NCBI GenBank assembly: GCA_014871385.1
Contig: CM026425.1
Location: forward strand, 14,877,990 to 14,941,989
DNA: 64,000 nt
Origin: Ceratodon purpureus
Lineage: Eukaryota > Streptophyta > Bryopsida > Pseudoditrichales > Ditrichaceae
Direction: 5' to 3'
The notes under the pieces were generated by a model. It saw only the letters and a list, made by a program, of their open reading frames with translations, was not told the DNA's origin and did no database searches. Both the position numbers and the translations under genes were made by a program. Shown one piece after another: positions 32,001 to 42,858 of this stretch. Positions within the stretch are counted from its first letter, which is position 1, and the number at the start of each line of letters is the position of its first letter.

Positions 32001-35000
32001 ACTTGCTTTGTCTCCCCTTTGTAAAAACGAATTAACGTCTTCTTTAGTAAGGAAACGACCTAAAACAACTGAAGAAGTTAATGTTAAAACAAGAAAGGAT
32101 AGATCTTTAAAGAACAAAACCCCCAAAATTGTAGATGTTCATGATATATCCGTAGATCCTGGGGCACCAACAGTTGATGTCATGATAGATGGGGCATTAA
32201 TTGAAGGAGCCCAAGTGGATAGTGGGTCTAGTGTAAACCTAATGAATTTAGATACTATGGAAGAGTTGGGTTTAACCAACATGACTTCAACTCCCATTAT
32301 CTTAAGAATGGCTGATCAAAGTCGTGTAGTACCTTTGGGTATCTTGAGAGGAATTATAACCAATATTGGAGGACTTAGATTTAAGATTAATTACATAGTC
32401 TTTAAAGTAAGTGAATCTATTTCAACTTATCCTATATTGTTAGGTCGTCCTTGGCTTAAGTCTGCGAGAGTTAAGGATGATTGGGGAAAAGGAACTTTAA
32501 CTATTGGGAGAGGTAGAAATAAAATTGTTTTACCTATGTTTCCTGCTAAATATCATGGTGAGACTCAAGACGAAGATTCAGAGTATACCACAGAGGTATC
32601 TTCTGAATCAGATTCTGAGAATACAAATTATGTGACCCAAGAGATGCCTACCTTTAAGTGTTTAGGTCCAGGAGAATATTTTGTATCACCTGAGCAAGCA
32701 ATAGACTCAGACGTAGCCATAGAAGCTTGGCAAAATTCTTCTGTCTTTAACATAACCATTGATAAAGAATCAGAGGAAGAACCACCATATGTATCCAATT
32801 CAGAAGAATCATTAGGAGAGCTTAAAGAGGAAAATCCTTTTACAAGTAGACTTCCACTTAAGAATACTATAGAAATGAATCTTGGGACTAAAGAAGATCC
32901 TAAACCCATTAAGATTTATGATGGATTAAGTCCTCAAGAATATGATGAGTGGTATAAGTTCTTTATGAGTGAAAAAGATGCATTTGCTTGGACTTATAAA
33001 GACTTAAAGGGAATTCCACCTGATGTTTGTCAACATCATATTGTGTTAGAACCTAATGTTAAGCCAGTCAGACAGAGGCAATATAGGATGAACCCTAAAT
33101 ATTCCTTAATGGTTAAGGAAGAAATTGATAAACTTTTAGAATGTAAATTCATATATCCTGTACCATATAGTGAATGGGTTTCACCTATAGTTATAGTACC
33201 TAAAAAGAATGGGAAAATCCGTATATGTCAGGATTTTAGAAGGTTGAATAGTGCCACTAAAAAAGATTTCTTTCCTCTACCCTTTTCAGATGCTGTTTTA
33301 GATGGGGTAGCTGGCCATGAGTGTTATTCTTTTTTAGATGGGTTTTCTGGTTATAATCAAGTGCAAATTGCACCTGAAGATAGACCTTTAACTACTTTTA
33401 CCACAGATTGGGGAACCTTTGCATATAATGTTATGCCCTTTGGATTATGTAATGCACCCGCAACATTCCAAAGAGTAATGACAAGAGCCTTCACTAAATA
33501 CTTAAGAAAATTTATGGAGATCTTTTTAGATGATTTCTGTGTCTTTGGGTCTAAGAAGGATCACCCAAGCTCCTTAAAGCAATGTTTTAGACAATGTCGT
33601 AAATATGGAATTTCCATTAACGCGGCTAAGTCTGAATTTGCTACAGTTTGTGGGAAACTTTTAGGGCATGTAGTCTCTAAAGAGGGCATTTCTGTTGACC
33701 CTGATAAGGTAGCAATTATACTTAGCATTGGAATACCTGAACATTTGACTGCATTAAAAGCATTTTTAGGTGGCGTGGGCTATTATAGAAGGTTTATTTA
33801 TAACTTTGCCTTTATAGCTGCACCCTTAACACTATTAACCAAACAAACAGATACAGCCGGCATATGGACAGATGAGTGTACCAAAGCCTTTAAGAAATTA
33901 AAAAGACGCTTAAGTAAGGCACCCATTTTAATTCCCCCGGATTGGGATAAACCATTCGAAGTATATGTGGATGCTTCGAATGTAGCTATTGGCAGCGTCT
34001 TAAGTCAAAAGAATAGTAAGGGTCATGATAGACCAATTTATTTTGCAAGTCGTCAATTAAGTGCTCCTGAAAGGAATTACTCAGTTACAGAAAGAGAAGG
34101 ATTGGGCATGATCTTTTCTGTTCAAAAGTTTAGACATTATTTCTTGGGGTATAAGTTCACATTCCATATTGACCATGATGCTTTAAAGTATATGATCAAT
34201 AAACCCCAACTTAGTGGAAGAGTGGCAAGATGGGTCTTATTATTGCAAGAATTTGATTTCACTGTGAATGTAAGACCTGGCAAAAGCCATCAAAATGCTG
34301 ATTTCCTTTCTCGTATTAATGATACTGTAAATCCTGAGTCTATAGATGATAGTTTCCCGCATGCACACATCTTTAATGTTAAGGACGGAGTGGATGTCAT
34401 GGATATTATTCCGGCAGAATATGCCGATATCATTTATTACTTAACCAAAAGAACTTTCCCTCATAATTACACTCCAAAAGAAAAAACTAGGTTAGCTCAT
34501 AGAGCACAACCTTTTACAATGATTGGAGGTGTTCTTTATAAACGTGGACATGATGATGTCTTAAGACGATGTGTAAACCCGAGTGAAGTACCCATGGTCT
34601 TAAAGGGTTGTCATGATGAAATATGTGGAGGGCATTTTGCGGGATGGGCCACAGCTCAAAAAGCTTTAAGAACTGGCTATTGGTGGCCCACTCTATTTTC
34701 TGATGCTACACTTTATGTTAGAAAATGCGACCCGTGTCAAAGAGTCGGAAAACCTACTCCAAGTAAGGCTATGCCCTTAACCCCAATTTTAGCCCAAATC
34801 CCTTTCGAAAAATGGGGAATTGACTTTGTGGGACCAATTAAACCACCAAGTCGGCAAGGACAAAAAAGATACATTTTGGTTGCTACGGAATATGTAACGA
34901 AATGGGTTGAAGCAGTAGCAACTAAAAAAGATGATGCACAAACGGTTGCCAAGTTCATTTATGAGAATATCATTACTAGATTTGGATGTCCTAAGGAAAT

Positions 35001-35667
35001 AGTAAGTGACAGAGGAACACATTTTATAAATGAAACTATAGAAAGGATGTTGAAAGATTACTTTATAAAACATAGAAAATCTACACCTTATCATCCTAGG
35101 GCTAATGGCCAAACTGAAAAAACCAATGGTATACTTTGCAAAATTATCACTAAAACCTTAGCCGGAAACCCCTCAAATTGGGATTATGAACTTAATCATG
35201 CTTTATGGGCATATCGATGTACGGTTAAAACTACAACTAAGGCTACTCCTTTCCAACTTGTTTATGGGTTAGAAGCTATGTTACCCATAGAAGTTGAACT
35301 ACCTTCCTTAAGAGTAGCTATTTCGGAGCGATTGGGAGATACTGATTCCTTAAGAGCTCGATATGAGATGTTGGAAAGGTTAGATGAAATTCGAGGTCAG
35401 GCTTACCTTAATATGGAAGCAATTCAACGGCATCGTAAAACTTATTATGATAGTAAGTTGCAACCAAAGGAATTTAAACGAAATGATTATGTATTATTGT
35501 ATGATAGTCGTTTTCAAAAATTTCCAGGTAAGTTTAAAATGAGATGGTTTGGACCATATCGAGTTTTAAATGCTTACCCCAATGGTTCTATAGAAATTCA
35601 AGACTTTGAGGGGAATATTCATAATACTAGTTATAATGGTTACCGTCTTAAAAAATACATAACTTGA
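29053..35667 (+). CDS. Gag-Pol polyprotein of the Tat-like element
   Basis: Up to 2,204 codons; Met at 29098 (MSGKEKELREQQ) is an equally good start. Domains by residue: acidic/Pro-rich N-terminus; gag core about 345-520 (FYGEPGEDPDAYLERF, LNYFRP); four CCHC knuckles near 620, 645, 741 and 767; protease with DSGSSVNLM near 1055; RT about 1340-1500 with FLDGFSGYNQ and FLDDF; RNase H about 1630-1750 with VDAS and NADFLSR; integrase from about 1780 with H2C2, Asp/Asp/Glu core and GPY motif. The frame is intact with no stop between gag and pol, which is fused here. The protein makes the virus-like particle and copies and integrates the element. It appears potentially functional. Confidence 0.9.
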   Translation: MRFKLQCLKSKWHSPMSGKEKELREQQNIARNERLKRRLERKEKKVITLVTANPVYNSTPSPISKDESNPSNLNLDNSTESGESQEVILNEPSLKEQQNDPLKEELELHDEDLVEKGKSRYNCCQSPAFRRLTWGSSSEINPIRTKLEKDKKVEEPISPSSSDLGSPFKGPSITEVGESSNPPEFAIDNQLNFETPITYLDEAVQTFVTRLESWVNDIEDITEVETSTPISNYVPEVSFEGIGRRWVDKELTYQLSLPDSLPTIQPFTNPYDQPSGWNNEDLSHWGHPSESPSESSSSEISESSESEDEPLRRFPQPPPPPLPPQPPPPPPPPPLPTPITYSYRMAQPRMMNIAPFPIFYGEPGEDPDAYLERFQVVAIANDLPERKWATSFPGNLLGEAQRWYASLNPRPQDWDDLRNAFLNYFRPKAYHNALQDQLQGFQMYPDESIASYYTRLKTLLRKWHNHGLPNMWITNTFIRGLLDPMCIYQVKLSDPQTLTAAYEAARTWEEAMQRSNMLNQNKTSSYHNPYMLPLSYPPPIASQPGMDSRGRDYYPKPIVNPTPLAMRAPSERQDQLALLPVTEEESQIQALQKQLKELSVQLAEGKNKRPKPSNQRTNIWCSNCKGHGHLSNECTSPIGSTINLRCTYCGAKGHNITTCRNIKEVKGVVALVNEQPPPPKTPYRVTSKRPFTRPNKGPPYVPGDGRPRWNDEYNKYPIWNGPPTNPNTHQYGPPEKGKILTCYRCGELGHYARDCPNTRKPEDYVPLCGRCGQSGHISTICTAIITEFPPSNRSYPLRKQVQIQEGSQTNNSRNVNYLAVSEPSDVFITRAQAKKAIIESEQADSSNSDFQLPKVREKLVKGKPTPTTPIVLDSPPPLPLRESSSKESSDKEIDKEDDSILKTPTLEKPDSPNPLMPERPNISSTPLVQPTFYRPPKKIKKEIPVSVKKRKHNRIMKLTVGMPPYDILNDLDKMQPQISLRQLLALSPLCKNELTSSLVRKRPKTTEEVNVKTRKDRSLKNKTPKIVDVHDISVDPGAPTVDVMIDGALIEGAQVDSGSSVNLMNLDTMEELGLTNMTSTPIILRMADQSRVVPLGILRGIITNIGGLRFKINYIVFKVSESISTYPILLGRPWLKSARVKDDWGKGTLTIGRGRNKIVLPMFPAKYHGETQDEDSEYTTEVSSESDSENTNYVTQEMPTFKCLGPGEYFVSPEQAIDSDVAIEAWQNSSVFNITIDKESEEEPPYVSNSEESLGELKEENPFTSRLPLKNTIEMNLGTKEDPKPIKIYDGLSPQEYDEWYKFFMSEKDAFAWTYKDLKGIPPDVCQHHIVLEPNVKPVRQRQYRMNPKYSLMVKEEIDKLLECKFIYPVPYSEWVSPIVIVPKKNGKIRICQDFRRLNSATKKDFFPLPFSDAVLDGVAGHECYSFLDGFSGYNQVQIAPEDRPLTTFTTDWGTFAYNVMPFGLCNAPATFQRVMTRAFTKYLRKFMEIFLDDFCVFGSKKDHPSSLKQCFRQCRKYGISINAAKSEFATVCGKLLGHVVSKEGISVDPDKVAIILSIGIPEHLTALKAFLGGVGYYRRFIYNFAFIAAPLTLLTKQTDTAGIWTDECTKAFKKLKRRLSKAPILIPPDWDKPFEVYVDASNVAIGSVLSQKNSKGHDRPIYFASRQLSAPERNYSVTEREGLGMIFSVQKFRHYFLGYKFTFHIDHDALKYMINKPQLSGRVARWVLLLQEFDFTVNVRPGKSHQNADFLSRINDTVNPESIDDSFPHAHIFNVKDGVDVMDIIPAEYADIIYYLTKRTFPHNYTPKEKTRLAHRAQPFTMIGGVLYKRGHDDVLRRCVNPSEVPMVLKGCHDEICGGHFAGWATAQKALRTGYWWPTLFSDATLYVRKCDPCQRVGKPTPSKAMPLTPILAQIPFEKWGIDFVGPIKPPSRQGQKRYILVATEYVTKWVEAVATKKDDAQTVAKFIYENIITRFGCPKEIVSDRGTHFINETIERMLKDYFIKHRKSTPYHPRANGQTEKTNGILCKIITKTLAGNPSNWDYELNHALWAYRCTVKTTTKATPFQLVYGLEAMLPIEVELPSLRVAISERLGDTDSLRARYEMLERLDEIRGQAYLNMEAIQRHRKTYYDSKLQPKEFKRNDYVLLYDSRFQKFPGKFKMRWFGPYRVLNAYPNGSIEIQDFEGNIHNTSYNGYRLKKYIT

Positions 35668-35683
35668 GGGCAAGTTATCCTTT

Positions 35684-35695
35684 AAAGAAGGGGGC
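35684..35695 (+). other. Internal polypurine tract after pol (copy A2)
   Basis: AAAGAAGGGGGC, 17 bp after the pol stop, identical to the pre-LTR tract at 42845-42856. Confidence 0.5.
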
Positions 35696-37566
35696 CAATG
35701 AGGAAAATAATGTACCTTATACCCTCCTAAAATTTTTAAAGGAAAATTTTACTTTCTTAAAAAATTAGAATTTTTAGAAGAAGTAGATTTACAAGATAAA
35801 CAATTTGAAACAATTTGAAATACTTGGGGAACTAGTAGTTAAGAAGTTTCATGAGATTGTGATAGCAAAGAGGTTATAAGAATTAAATAGAAGCCCCAAA
35901 CTTTCAAAATGGAATAAATAAATTAGAATGATGGGGGAAGAATAAAGTAACACAGTCAAGTCCAAAGGAAACAACGTCCCATCTAGGAGACACGTGGCCA
36001 TGCAGTTAAGGAGTAACTTAGAAATGATGAACGTCAGTTACTATCGACTACACTTCTTGCCTGCAGGAATTAAGTCGCAAGCCAAGATTGGAAACCCTAA
36101 CCCACAAATCTTGAGGTAGCTGAGGGAAATTATTTTTGGAACTACGGTGCAATGCACTAAGTCACCTTGTCGGATTTGAGCAGTTGTGGGCAAGAGAGTA
36201 AATTGCGAAACAGGTTGTGGAATCGCAGTGCGAGGGGATTGCAGTGAAATTCTTGGTCGACAGTTGCATGTATGTCTGAGAGGAGAAACAGCGAGGTGTT
36301 GCTGATGAATTGGGTGAGAAGCTAAGCACACTGTGATTTTGGGAAGTGGGGGTGCAATCTTGGACTCAATTCTGAAGGTTGCGTGTAGAATTTTGTTTAT
36401 TCTTACAGTCAGAACTGAGGATTTTCGATAAACTATTGTGGGATCCCTCTGACTTGTGAAATGTACCGTGGTCACGTGATGGAAACAGTCTGTCTACAGA
36501 TGCGTGGGAAATCTTGGTTTGTGCACAGACTCGGGAGAAAATGTTGTTGAGGAAGAGGTAAGTCCTTGCAAGAACATCGAGAATTGGGAGAATGAGTTTC
36601 CAGTTTGATTATTTGAAGGAAAACTCGAATGAACACCTAGCTCTGGTTCTTCTTTTTGGTGTTTCTCTTAGGGTTAGCAGCCTGCTTCTTATTCAGGAAA
36701 TTGATTTTTTTTAACCAATGTTCTTTGTATACAAGAGAGTAGGAAGGATGCTTGGCATAAAATTGTTAAGTATCATTGTAAATTGCGAATTTTCAGATGC
36801 TGTCTCAAATTATTAGACCTCAGACGTAGATTGAGAATGGAAAAGAGTTCTTGCATGTGCAAATAGTTATCTTTCATAAGTAGAAGCAGGCAGTCCCGTG
36901 TTAATAAGAATAGAAATACACTGTCTTGTAATGCTCAGTAATAGTTAATCAATTCTGGAACTCTGTATTAAGCGATAGGAGAGAGAAATTATTGTAAATA
37001 CATTAAGTCCAAGAGTAACAGTGTTGGAGATTGAAACAGATGTGAGAAGTAACAATCGAGATAGCAACCAAGTTCCGAACCTACAGGAGCATATAGAGTA
37101 CATATTACACATCAGGTAAGGGTGACATGGTGAAGATTTGTAAGCTTTTTCTGGAAATTGTAAATGCTGAGGGAATGAGCGAGACATTACCATAACTGAA
37201 AAAATCGAGTCCTGTGCATACAGTTTGAATTGTGGAAATATGGTAGGCATAGATACAAGTACTGACCCTGAGTGTTGAATGGTATAGATTGTCTACGCAT
37301 CTTGCATACATACAAGTCACAGAGTGGTTGAAACAAGGTAAGCTCATTTCATTCAATTTCAGTTTTGTTCATTGGCAAGAAAACGAATTAACCCTGGAAA
37401 GAAATGCAGAGAAAAGTGAGAGTCCTCTTGAATGAATCAATGTAGACAGTTGAGATGTTAAGTATATTGAGAGTAACCAACTGCCGAGAGAAGAAAGGAA
37501 TTAAATAACATGGAAAAACAAAGAAGAAAAAGCTATCAATTTGAATGAACAAGGAAGTTCGAAATT
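35696..37566 (+). promoter_or_regulatory. 1.9-kb leader before the post-pol ORF (copy A2)
   Basis: Second copy of 19513-21383, with the same CACGTG core, telo-box-like words and GGTAAG donors. No gene seen. Confidence 0.35.
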
Positions 37567-40023
37567 ATGGTCAAAACAAGTGCTGATATTGATGCGTTTT
37601 GTGTGAAAAAAGCCTCCACCGCGAAGCTACTTGTGTCAAACAGTGACGAAACCATGGGGGTGAAGAAACGGAAGACAGATTTTATCATTGAGCCGTCACC
37701 TTTAATGGAGATTGCTCCAGAGATGACCAACCCGAACCGTGCCAACTTGGAGAAAGCACAATTGTGGGAGTTTATACAGAAAGAGTGGCCGGAAGCTAAA
37801 CCAGATAAGGTGTTGGCATTTTTATTGAATTCACGAAGAGGTGCACAAGATGAGTTTCGAATTCAAGGGAAGATTGTCTACTTCGATGTGCAAACGATTC
37901 TGCAAAACTTCACCCTACCGTTCTCAGGACCAACGCTGGTGAATGTGGAGCTGCTAAGTAAGACTGAGCTATCCTATGTATTCGACAAACCTGCTGCTGC
38001 GTCGACAGAGACAGGATACAGCATTTCGAAGGCTAAATTCTGTTGGCAAGAATGGCTTCGATACATCAACCAGAGGCTGTTGATGGCACCAGAAGGACCG
38101 GAAGTAATTACCCCCGAAGGTCTGGCAGCTGCGTACCGAGGCTGGATGGGAGAAAAGCTGAATTGGAGCAAGATACTCTTTAATCAAATTCGAATGGAGA
38201 TTGCAGGGAAGGCCACAAGAAACAGCCTTTTCTTCTACAGCACCACTTATATCTCTGCATTATGTCCCGACTTAGAAGCAGAGTCAAGTATGAGCAACAA
38301 GGCATCTGACAAGTGCGAGACATCACAAAGGAAGAGACGAAGGTATATCAGTTCCTCACAAGAAGAATGTGGAGTCGATGATGCCCCTCTTCTCCAAGAA
38401 ACTCCTCGCCAGCTGTCTCCTGATCCGCTGTACAACCCGGAGAAGGTGATGAATCCACCACCGACACCTGTAGCTGGATTACAGCTTCGGATTGCGGCTA
38501 CCGAAGCTGCTCCACCAACCTCCCCCCTGTCCATGACAACAAGAGCTAAAGGGACGACACCAAGGAATGGGCAACGAAATCTTGAGAAGAATTCTGACAA
38601 GCTAGCTACGAAGGTTGCACAGGATCAGAACGAATCAGTGAAAAGTCGCACCGAGACGGGCAATAAAAATTCTAATTCGCAGTCAACGGGTACTAAGCAA
38701 CATGGAGATCAGGAGAAACTTTCGTGGCAGAAGGAGAAAGAGGGCCTTGAGTTACTAATAACTCAGAAGGAGGACCTTGTTATTCAATATCAGAACAGTG
38801 GTGAGCAGATTCTCAAAGCTAAGGATGAGATAGAGAAAAAACTGCAACAGGAGAATTCAGAGCTGATAACGGAGTTGAAGAAAACCGTGGAGCATAGGGA
38901 ACAGTGGAAGAGAAAGCACGAGGAGTTGATGACGAAAATTCAAGACAGTGAGAGGTTGCAAGGAGAGGTTACCAAGGTAACCAAGAGATTTGAGGAAGCA
39001 ACGGAGAAGCTGTCAGAAACTGAGGCTCTCTATACGTGCGAAAAGGAGAAGAATGAGAAATTGACGAGAGAAATGACCCTGTTAATTCAGCAGCATGCGA
39101 AACAACTGCAAGAGGTTAAATTTGACAACCCGATAGCAACCTTGCTGACACAGCAGGATATTGTTACGGTGTCAAATTTAGAACACCACGTGAGGACCCT
39201 GGCCGAGGCCAACCTCAAGCTACAATCACAGGTTGCTCTTGAGCAAGGGCAAAAGCTACACTTACAAGAGATTGTGTGGTGGCAAGAGTTAAATGCCCCA
39301 CCCTCTTTTTCTCTCTTCAGGAGTTACGAGTTACAGAGAGATACATTTCTCAAGTTTAACAATCTGACAAGAGGATCTACTCTCACCGACGAAGAATTCG
39401 ACAGGGTCTGGAACAGTGCCGAGAGGTATGACAACATGCGAAACCTCTTATGTGAGATGTTGGTGAGAGCAGATTTATATTTGACTTCCGATGCAAAACT
39501 GTTGGATCCTATTGGAGACATAGGGACTAGAGTTCTCCTTTATTATATGAAGCTGGAATCTCAGCTCGAAGCCAAGAGGCAGCTGGATCACGCTGCCGAG
39601 GCTCATAGGTACGTGAGATTACCTGAAAACCGACTGTCTACAGTCAATGGGACTATTGATCCCGAGGAGATCCCTCGCTGGAAACAGAGTTTGGAGCAGC
39701 TGTACCAAGAACTACAGCAAGAACCAAATTTTGAAGAACTTCTATCTCATGTGAGAAGAAGAGAAGAAGTGGCTCAGAGAGGAGAGATGACAATTGGACA
39801 ATATGTGTATGGGAGGGTGCTCTCTCAACAGCGAATTCAGAGGAGTTTGGAGAATATTACTAACCAGGTGTTAGATATGGATGACTACTCTGTCATGGGA
39901 CAGTTGCTACCACCCCCCCCCGGATTTCCGAGCTCCTTTATGGTTGAAACAACCTATCCCAGTAACCGGCTCCTATCTCAACCAGAGGTTTCTTGGACAA
40001 TACGAGGCTCTATTCGATCATAA
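37567..40023 (+). CDS. Post-pol protein, copy A2
   Basis: 818 codons, identical in translation to the copy at 21384. N-terminal plant-mobile-type domain, disordered middle, coiled coil. The same nine-C run at 39912-39920 switches the frame, so both copies share the lesion or the frameshift site. See the entry at 21384 for domain positions. Confidence 0.6.
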   Translation: MVKTSADIDAFCVKKASTAKLLVSNSDETMGVKKRKTDFIIEPSPLMEIAPEMTNPNRANLEKAQLWEFIQKEWPEAKPDKVLAFLLNSRRGAQDEFRIQGKIVYFDVQTILQNFTLPFSGPTLVNVELLSKTELSYVFDKPAAASTETGYSISKAKFCWQEWLRYINQRLLMAPEGPEVITPEGLAAAYRGWMGEKLNWSKILFNQIRMEIAGKATRNSLFFYSTTYISALCPDLEAESSMSNKASDKCETSQRKRRRYISSSQEECGVDDAPLLQETPRQLSPDPLYNPEKVMNPPPTPVAGLQLRIAATEAAPPTSPLSMTTRAKGTTPRNGQRNLEKNSDKLATKVAQDQNESVKSRTETGNKNSNSQSTGTKQHGDQEKLSWQKEKEGLELLITQKEDLVIQYQNSGEQILKAKDEIEKKLQQENSELITELKKTVEHREQWKRKHEELMTKIQDSERLQGEVTKVTKRFEEATEKLSETEALYTCEKEKNEKLTREMTLLIQQHAKQLQEVKFDNPIATLLTQQDIVTVSNLEHHVRTLAEANLKLQSQVALEQGQKLHLQEIVWWQELNAPPSFSLFRSYELQRDTFLKFNNLTRGSTLTDEEFDRVWNSAERYDNMRNLLCEMLVRADLYLTSDAKLLDPIGDIGTRVLLYYMKLESQLEAKRQLDHAAEAHRYVRLPENRLSTVNGTIDPEEIPRWKQSLEQLYQELQQEPNFEELLSHVRRREEVAQRGEMTIGQYVYGRVLSQQRIQRSLENITNQVLDMDDYSVMGQLLPPPPGFPSSFMVETTYPSNRLLSQPEVSWTIRGSIRS

Positions 40024-40753
40024 AGAAGAAGTTCCCTTTCCAACGTGGAAAGCCTTAGAATGGATACTTGAAGATTACGGAGTTTCAAGAAAAGGATGGA
40101 GACAGTGGGATAAAATTTATCCTCGACTGTCAGCTCAATGGCCGATGACGATGCCTGTAGCAGTTGCTACGAATCCCCATCTATGTCCCCTGAAATGTGC
40201 GAGAAGGTATAAGTGGGCACCCTGGGCCAAGTTGGATACCATTCCTTACAACTGGCCTCAAATTCCAGGCTCTTTCTCGAGTTATCAAGAATGTTCAGAA
40301 GCTTACAGAGCCTTCTTCGAAGCCCATCGTCACCATACTGATCCGCTCTGTTTCAGAGCTGCCATTTTCTGCCATTTCCTTGCTTGTATCTGTCAAAGGT
40401 ACATAATGGTTCTAAACGTCAACAGGTACGATGAGTCTAAACCTGAGCTTTACATTTGGATCAAGCTCCAACAGAAGCCCACTAGATGGATACGCTTACT
40501 GGAGTGTATGGCAATTACCTCTTTTCTGAATAGTCCTAGTTCTATCCTCAGTCTAGAGTTTTCCAATAGTCGGCAAGAGCAGATAGATGTCTGGCTCAAC
40601 TACCAGAAAAACCATGATACCTACCTCCTAGCTCATGATGAAGATGTAAGAAGAAATCTGGAGCAGAGTGAAATGCAAGTTGTGTTGCAAGAAATGGAGC
40701 TAGAGGATGAACTGAAACACAAGAAGTTCAGAGGAGAATCGAAGAGACGGTAA
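39881..40753 (+). CDS. C-terminal part of the post-pol protein in the shifted frame, copy A2
   Basis: Identical in translation to 23698-24570; open continuation of the 818-codon protein beyond the C9 run. It ends with a charged helix and TAA. Confidence 0.5.
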   Translation: MTTLSWDSCYHPPPDFRAPLWLKQPIPVTGSYLNQRFLGQYEALFDHKEEVPFPTWKALEWILEDYGVSRKGWRQWDKIYPRLSAQWPMTMPVAVATNPHLCPLKCARRYKWAPWAKLDTIPYNWPQIPGSFSSYQECSEAYRAFFEAHRHHTDPLCFRAAIFCHFLACICQRYIMVLNVNRYDESKPELYIWIKLQQKPTRWIRLLECMAITSFLNSPSSILSLEFSNSRQEQIDVWLNYQKNHDTYLLAHDEDVRRNLEQSEMQVVLQEMELEDELKHKKFRGESKRR

Positions 40754-42844
40754 AGCAGGGAATAGATCAGAAAATCTGCAGGATGAAGTCACAGAAGTAT
40801 GGAGACATTCAGGAGAACCGAGACCAAGAAAGAGAGATGAAGAAATTGGAAGCACCGAGACTGCATGCCACTGTAGCATGCAGAGGCTGAAGATTTGAAG
40901 TTCTGTTGATTCACATAAATTAGTTTACAAACTACTGATTTTGAATCTTATACTTTCAGACCTTGATTCCGAAGCCTGAATATTTTGACTGATCACGTGA
41001 ATCAAAGACAAGTTAAAAATAATTGCTGCGTTGTGTTTTGAAACTGGAATGTAGTCTATGTACATGACACAGGTGAATGCTTCGAGGTTGCTTCGAGGAA
41101 GATGATGTCTGAAGGAATTACAGAATGCATGTTTCGAGAAATGTGTTTGTGAATCCTGAGGATTAAGAACTCTGTAAAATCTGTGAACTTTGTGGAAATA
41201 TGAGATAATGAAGAACTGTAAGGAATTTCAAAACAGATAATTGGAATGTGGAGACAAAAATAGAGTGTAATGCATACAGGTGCGATTGTTAAAATTAAAC
41301 TCTGTGTATACAGACAAGATTTCAGATTGCAAGAGAAAGATTACGAAAAAAATAAAAAATAAAAAATTGGGCACTATCAACTGCGCATTGAAAGCGTGGT
41401 GGGGTGGGTGTCGGAGGGTGGAATCGAACCCGGCACTAGCACCCTGGGGCTGCCACGGCAGTTCGATTCCGGAGCCACGGATCACCAAGCCACCAAGGCT
41501 TTTGCTGAGAGTAATGATCAGCGTAGATCTATTTATACCAAACCTAGAACGCTTCAGCAACAATATGGGATAAGTCCCGCAGGGATTGGCTGAGAGGAAA
41601 TTGCGAATTCACAGCCAAAGGAGTTGAGACGAGTGGTTATACGGTACACATGATGGTAGCATCTCACTCGGAGACTAGAAACTCAAATCCATTTTTCATG
41701 CTTAAGTAATGTCGAGTGGTGAGAATACTGCACATTGTGTCTCTGCAAAATTATATTTCTGTATCTCTATTTTGATAGAAATTTGGTAGAAAGAAAAATC
41801 CTGCCCAGAGTGAACCTAATACCAAATATTAAAATAAAATCGGAAGAGTAAAATAGGCAGTTCATATAGACCATGTAGAGATCATGAAATTAAATTCACA
41901 TAGTAATTAGTCCTTTTTTGAGAGGAAATTAAGAAGTTGCCAAAACATGATTAAGAAGTTCAGTTAGACTTTCTAAACTTAAATTGGACATAATAAAAGA
42001 AAATAAAAGAAGAAGAAAAGATGTAAATTTTAAGGAAGCAAATTTCCGAGTGGATAGAATAAGTTTAAGAAAGTCAACCAAGTAATCAACACTCTATTTT
42101 CAAAATACAAAACTAGTAGCATGCCGAAAGGGAAAAATAAGAGAGAACATGATAATGGAGTGAGTGAAAACTTGCAAGAAAATTGTTTGAGAGAAGAACA
42201 ATTAGTACCCTGTAACTTCTCAACTTAAATAAAATAATAATAATAATGTTTAGAAGGTCTTGAGAGAACATGAGTGAAATGAATTTCAAGAGAAAATGAG
42301 AGATTTCAGAAAAAGTGATCTTAAAGAAAGAATAGAGTCAAGAAACATGATAAAAATTAAGAGAGAAAATTAAGTTAATAAATATGAGAGTTCATTGAAA
42401 AATTCCCGAGAGAATAATAGAATCTTGAAGGATAGTTTGAAAGAATATCCATGAGAGAAAATTATAAAGTTTTAGGTCATAAGTATTATTGATGAGAGGT
42501 TGTTAAGTCGAGTGTTTAAGTTGATAGTTGATAAAATTGTACTTTAATGAATCAAAATTCAATGTTCAAGATAATAAAGACAAGTACAAGACCACAATCA
42601 AGAAATAAGAGATCAAAAGAAAAGTTTCAAACCAAGTTGGAGAATTTGTGAGACAATTAAAGAAGTACTTAAGGACCTAACTCAAGAATAATCCTTTAAG
42701 AGAAAATACTTAAAGCGAAAACACAGATCAAAATGGAATCTGCTTTAAAGAATGGAAGTGTCAAGTCAAAGATCTTTCAAGAAAGGAGTAAGAGATATAC
42801 AAATAACATTGAAGACAATTATTCGACGAGGGCGTCTTCAAGCT
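40754..42844. other. AT-rich non-coding 3' region of copy A2
   Basis: Second copy of 24571-26661, with no gene seen; one visible A/G difference in the AATAATAAT stretch near 42240. Confidence 0.5.
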
Positions 42845-42856
42845 AAAGAAGGGGGC
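42845..42856 (+). other. Polypurine tract of copy A2
   Basis: AAAGAAGGGGGC directly before the 3' LTR; plus-strand primer site. Confidence 0.75.
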
Positions 42857-42858
42857 TA